Assembly: GCF_001625355.1 (NCBI RefSeq)
Contig: NZ_JSEE01000012.1
Span: 84,110-148,109, forward strand
Direction: 5' to 3'
Source: Marinomonas sp. TW1
GTDB lineage: Bacteria; Pseudomonadota; Gammaproteobacteria; Pseudomonadales; Marinomonadaceae
Length of the DNA: 64,000 nucleotides
A model generated the notes under the pieces. The model worked only from the letters and a program-made list of their open reading frames with translations, had not been told where the DNA came from and made no database searches. Made by a program: the position numbers and the translations under genes. The first letter of the stretch is position 1. Each line of letters opens with the position of its first letter. Shown here in pieces: positions 63,880-64,000 of this stretch.

Positions 63880-63996
63880 GCTTGACGACGACCTACTCTC
63901 ACATGGGATCCCCCACACTACCATCGGCGATGGCGCTTTTCACTGCTGAGTTCGGGATGGGATCAGGTGGTTCAACGCCTCTATGATCGTCAAGCA
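63880..63996 (-). rRNA. rrf: 5S ribosomal RNA
   Basis: 117 bases. On the minus strand it starts TGCTTGACGATCATAGAG and ends GGTCGTCGTCAAGC, so the terminal helix pairs; CCACCTGATCCCATCCCG and GAACTCAG are the conserved 5S core. End positions are by helix pairing and may be off by one or two bases. The 23S rRNA should lie to the right, outside the window. Confidence 0.96.
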
Positions 63997-64000
63997 ATTC

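Overview
The window looks like a chromosomal segment of a marine gammaproteobacterium of the Oceanospirillales type, most plausibly Marinomonas or a close relative. The grounds are gene content and order read by eye: a pabC-mltG-tmk-holB-tatD cell-envelope/replication operon, an aceEF-nadC-pilABCD-coaE-yacG neighbourhood that parallels the E. coli aceEF-nadC-ppdD-hofBC-coaE-yacG region, an ectoine-type (ehu) ABC transporter, and many A+T-rich intergenic hairpins. No database search was possible, so the genus is an inference.

Layout. 1-5 kb (minus strand): type II NADH dehydrogenase (partial), a YaiI-family protein, ETF-ubiquinone oxidoreductase and a large acyl-CoA dehydrogenase; together these feed electrons from fatty-acid-type oxidation into the quinone pool. 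5-10 kb: an AraC-type regulator, a small basic protein, a cytochrome b562-like protein, a small secreted protein and a Lon-like protease. 10-14.3 kb: tatD, holB, tmk, mltG and pabC, a tightly packed operon. 14.4-15.7 kb: eleven tRNA genes (seven Glu-UUC, four Gly-GCC), all on the minus strand and built from nested tandem duplications. 15.8-21.6 kb: a YajG-like lipoprotein, msrB, alaA, htpX (with a hairpin that covers its ribosome binding site), a YcgR-like PilZ protein, pdxB and epmC. 21.7-27.8 kb: the glycine cleavage system, with gcvT divergent from glyA-gcvH-gcvP and two identical perfect palindromes in the shared control region. 28-34 kb: a zincin-like protein, a small secreted protein, rluC, and divergently the RNase E gene with a possible leader peptide. 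34-41 kb: a SulP anion transporter and aceE-aceF of pyruvate dehydrogenase. 41.7-46 kb: nadC-ackA-pta. 46-50.5 kb: a compact type IV pilus set (pilin, short ATPase, platform protein, prepilin peptidase) followed by coaE and yacG. 50.5-52.4 kb: a TPR response regulator with a soluble histidine-kinase-like protein. 52.4-57.3 kb: a GntR regulator, a BenE-type symporter and ehuBCDA, with a 32-bp perfect palindrome in front of the symporter. 57.6-62.2 kb: a ZIP metal transporter, a 41-residue small protein, a REC-PilZ response regulator, a PhnA-type zinc-ribbon protein and a Fur-boxed TonB-dependent siderophore receptor. 62.3-64 kb: no convincing protein gene; instead a broken 5S rRNA copy, a ~205-bp tandem repeat, several hairpins, the rRNA operon terminator and an intact 5S rRNA, the end of an rRNA operon that enters from the right on the minus strand.

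How it works together. Pyruvate dehydrogenase (aceEF) makes acetyl-CoA, which pta-ackA converts to acetyl phosphate and acetate with ATP gain. Glycine cleavage and glyA supply one-carbon units. Two PilZ proteins and the pilus genes touch surface motility. Most of the window is housekeeping; the most unusual signals are regulatory or structural rather than a recognisable new gene system. The best candidates for a second look are the htpX ribosome-binding-site hairpin, the two unannotated small proteins (58383-58508 and 30600-30719), the perfect palindromes at the glycine and BenE promoters, and the mosaic next to the rRNA operon.
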